Source: Anarhynchus alexandrinus (taxonomy: Eukaryota; Chordata; Aves; Charadriiformes; Charadriidae). Taken from it: a stretch of DNA of 64,000 nt. Where the stretch lies: the NCBI GenBank assembly GCA_008711295.1, contig VUYV01000045.1:1130842-1194841 (forward strand), in the 5' to 3' direction. Positions 61,291-64,000 of this stretch are shown here, one piece after another. The notes beneath the pieces are model-generated. The model had not been told where the DNA came from. It worked only from the letters and a program-made list of their open reading frames with translations, and did not search any database. The position numbers and the translations under genes were made by a program. The stretch's first letter is position 1. Each line of letters starts with the position of its first letter.

Positions 61291-63070
61291 ACAGAAAAAG
61301 GAAACCAGTAGAAAGCAAATTCAAGAAGAAGGTAGCAACAACTTACACAAAACCAAAAGTACCGACATTTAGCAGAGAAATCAAAGGGCAACAAGACCCA
61401 CCTTCCTTTAGACCGTGCCTCAGAAATAAACTATATGCTTTTTCTTTACGAACTCCAAGAACGATGACTTCTCATTGATGCACTGGCTGCCTGCACAGTC
61501 CTGGAAAAGAAGGAGGGTACATTTTGGATCTCCCACTGTTGTATCTCCTACTGCTGGATTCAAATTAATTGCTTGTAGTGCAGATGACTTTCTCATACAG
61601 GTTTTCATACAGCTTAGCAGCACGCTACAAAACTGCAGCTGTCAGTAGCAAGCAGAACAGGAGACAACTTAGAATGACTTGGAAAATAAGTGTGTGAAAT
61701 GCTATGGATTTTCATCTCTTTTCCCAAATCATGAACTTTGTATCATGTGTGACAATATCCTAAACTCTTAAGTTTATATTGTTCCAGTTATAAGAGATGA
61801 GAAAGAAAAGAGTAACATTACCTCTAAAGCTAATGATGTTTGAGTGAGAAAATGAAAAAAGACATGAGTTTAAACCTATGTTTATTTTTCTTAATGTAGC
61901 CTATGAAAAGATTTACCTCTGGGAGAACAGAAATTATTTTAAAATACTGGGTTGAAATTAGGGAAGAGTTTAGAGAAAAAATTTCACGTTTTTGCATCAA
62001 TAGATATTGATAAATACAGTAAATAAATACATTAAATATTAATTTAGTATATTTTATTTTCAAATATTGACAATCTTAATAAAAAAACAGGATCAAAAAC
62101 ACTCCAAAGAACAGGCAATATTTCATTTTAGGAAGCATGAACGCCCTACTGTGTGCTGTTTTGGCAGAGGGGTGTGTGTGTGCTGGAAAAATACGAACTA
62201 GTAGTTGTTGATTTTTTGTTTAAGTAGTTAATCAAAAGCAAAATTTAGTAACTATCAACACAATTCAGAAGAGACATTTCAATGATTAAATACAACCATC
62301 TATGAAGGCTCTTATGGTACCTTTCTGAGTGTTTGATTAAATCTCCACAGTCCTCAATCAAGTTTATGACACCAGTGCAAAATTAAGAAGATGCTTTCTG
62401 TCCCAAAGAAAACTACAGAAACTACAGAAATTAAAAAGAATAGAACAAGTAGTAAGAGGAAAAGGATAGTTTGGCACTTTGATTTATTATGCCACCCGTG
62501 ATTCCAAATGACCAGAGAATTTTTAAAACTGGTAAATTTGAATGCGTTGTTCCCTGGCCAGAACTCAATGAGAGATTTAATGTCAGTGCAAAAGTGAAAT
62601 CTGCCAACACACTGAAGGAGAGAAAAGCAATATGAGTACAGATTAATTTAGGAGTGATACGCTCAGATAGCTGCAGGAGTTAAATTTGTTACTTTTTCTG
62701 ACAGAAGACAGAAAACAATCCAACTTTCACTTCCAGGCTGATGTAAGAGCAGAAGAAAATGCATGTGATTTTCCAACTAAGGAAATGTTCTGATCTATAG
62801 AAAGCGACACAAATTCCCATAATTGAAAATACAAATCGTGTTTACTGAATTTTGCAAAGTACCTTCTTGGAGCTGTTTCAAAACTTTTACATTGCAGTAA
62901 ACAAAAGTGGGTGTTCTTTTTTTATAAGCTGCAGGACAAATAAAGCCATTGACCTGGGGACATAGGTTCCTCCCCTATTCCTTGTTTTCTTCCTCCACTC
63001 CAATATCCTGGTGTGTCCCTGTCTTCCACTGGAGTAAGGGTATAACCATAAGTCTCTACAGCGTTCTTAG
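61291..63070. other. 1.8 kb AT-rich sequence, no gene recognised
   Basis: No exon, RNA gene or repeat family can be supported. Contains a short GTGTGTGTGTG (62170-62181). Confidence 0.5.
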
Positions 63071-63183
63071 ATTTTCTCTACGTGTTCAAGCTCTACCCTT
63101 GTGCTTTTCACAAGCACACTCAATTTTCTCTACGTGTTCAAGCTCTACCCTTGTGCTTTTCACAAGCACACTCAATTTTCTCT
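63071..63183. repeat. Perfect 52-bp tandem duplication plus 9-base stub
   Basis: Units 63071-63122 and 63123-63174 are identical over all 52 bases (starting ATTTTCTCTACGTGTTCAAG). The first nine bases of a third unit follow at 63175-63183. Each unit contains CTTGTG...CACAAG and GTGCTT...AAGCAC, two overlapping inverted repeats. Identity implies a very recent duplication or an assembly artefact. Confidence 0.95.
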
Positions 63184-64000
63184 GTTTTCTAACATTTTTC
63201 AGGTGCAGCCCTCCCCGAAACATTTCCCCTTTCAGCCATGGCCCTCCCAAAGCAACTGCTCCCTCCTGCGTTCTCTGTCCATACCTGGTCTGCCAGAAGA
63301 GCATCAGCAAAGCTTGCTGTGGTGGGGGTTGACTGGTTGTTTCATGTGAGTTTCTGTTTGGCTTTAGCTCCTCTTTTTCTCTGCATCTAGGGAGTCAGAA
63401 AGAAGGGATAAAGGTGAGCTGCAGCCATCTACTTGCATAAAAGTCAAAGGGATTTAATGCTTTTGAGATATCTAGACATTATCAAGTATAGCTGAAAATG
63501 ACCAAAATATATTTTGAAGTTACTGGGGAAAGAGGGGCCTGATTGCCAGTGAAACAATATGTTCACATAAACCTGATTTCCACAGGAAGCCAGGCTAAAA
63601 ATGGTGAGTAAATGAGAACAGTATCTGGCCATCTGAATTCAGTATGCTCAACCACTGTGCAATTCAAAGCTGTGGAAAGAGAGTTGAAGGGTTACTGATC
63701 CCAGGGCTATAGATTCACTGCATTCAACGAGGCAATTAGAACAGCAGCCAGGAAGAGTAAAACTTTCATGCTCAGACATGAAACAGAGATTTGCTAAAAA
63801 TTGATTAATGTCATATCCTTGTAGTATTAAAGATAGATGACAAGCTTCTGGCTTCACTGTTTAAAATCTTGCCTAAGAACATACTTGCTGTCTACAGAGC
63901 CACTACATTTTGTGCAGAATAGAACAAACAAACAAAAAACTTTCACATCTGATCCACAGGCTAATAAGACAGATGCCTGCAAAATCATTCATATGATGAG
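63184..64000. other. No recognised feature
   Basis: Unique sequence to the end of the window. No exon or repeat family recognised. Confidence 0.5.

Noticed and set aside
60969..61394. 141-codon minus-strand open frame
   Set aside because: Low-complexity, Pro/Arg/Gly-rich translation without known domains, covering the unidentified GC-rich segment. Likely compositional.
61420..61623. Minus-strand frame with a polypyrimidine tract and AG (61501-61502) resembling a splice acceptor before a 26-codon terminal exon
   Set aside because: The sequence resembles no protein I know, there is no second exon to pair with it, and such acceptor-like strings are common by chance.
62489..62635. Small plus-strand frame ending ...NVSAKVKSANTLKERKAI
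   Set aside because: Only ~48 codons, no homologue recognised, no supporting splice sites.

Overview
The window looks like a piece of a bird genome. It holds many 5'-truncated CR1 LINEs, most ending in the avian 3' signature of ATTCTATG-type octamers preceded by the CCCTTCCAACC block. It also holds several solo LTRs of the CCTGGTTT...AACCA(C)GACA kind that are abundant in Neoaves, and one degraded hAT-type DNA transposon. The sequence is AT-rich and CpG-poor overall. I recognise no host protein-coding gene, tRNA, rRNA or other RNA gene. The long open frames are CR1 ORF2 remnants. The other open frames are short, lack family resemblance and often overlap open frames on the opposite strand. The best reading is an intergenic or deep intronic stretch of an avian chromosome. 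The assignment to birds is firm; the assignment to Neoaves is an inference from the LTR families.

Layout. 1-9.4 kb: a short CR1 3' end, an ancient LINE remnant, a younger CR1 3' end, a 323-bp hAT-like element with inverted termini and an imperfect 8-bp target duplication, a well-preserved solo LTR with a perfect 5-bp target duplication, a 0.95-kb CR1 with a long open RT-C-terminal frame, and an L2/L3-like remnant. 9.4-15.9 kb: no recognisable element apart from simple repeats. 15.9-23.0 kb: a CR1-dense block with a 2.4-kb minus-strand CR1, then a short minus-strand CR1 lying head to head with a 2.27-kb plus-strand CR1 that carries an internal 34-bp tandem expansion. 23.0-29.7 kb: nothing recognised. 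29.7-30.8 kb: a solo LTR with a perfect 5-bp target duplication, split by a later CR1 insertion. 30.8-41.3 kb: over 10 kb with no recognisable mobile element. 41.3-43.4 kb: two CR1 3' ends of the same subfamily as the nested one. 43.4-54.7 kb: unique sequence, with two small stem-rich CpG clusters. 54.7-60.9 kb: two more solo LTRs in opposite orientation, a long GGAGA array, and a CR1 fragment that lacks its 3' end. 60.9-64.0 kb: a GC-richer unidentified segment and a perfect 52-bp tandem duplication.

The window has no genes that work together. Its content is a record of insertions: CR1 RT remnants (two of which share the same broken catalytic motif), LTRs that could act as stray promoters, and one nested pair that gives a relative order of insertion. 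I found no convincing new biological system. The points most worth a second look are the shared SADV motif in two CR1 copies, the LTR with intact TATA and polyadenylation signals, the hAT-like element, and the two compact stem-rich CpG clusters.
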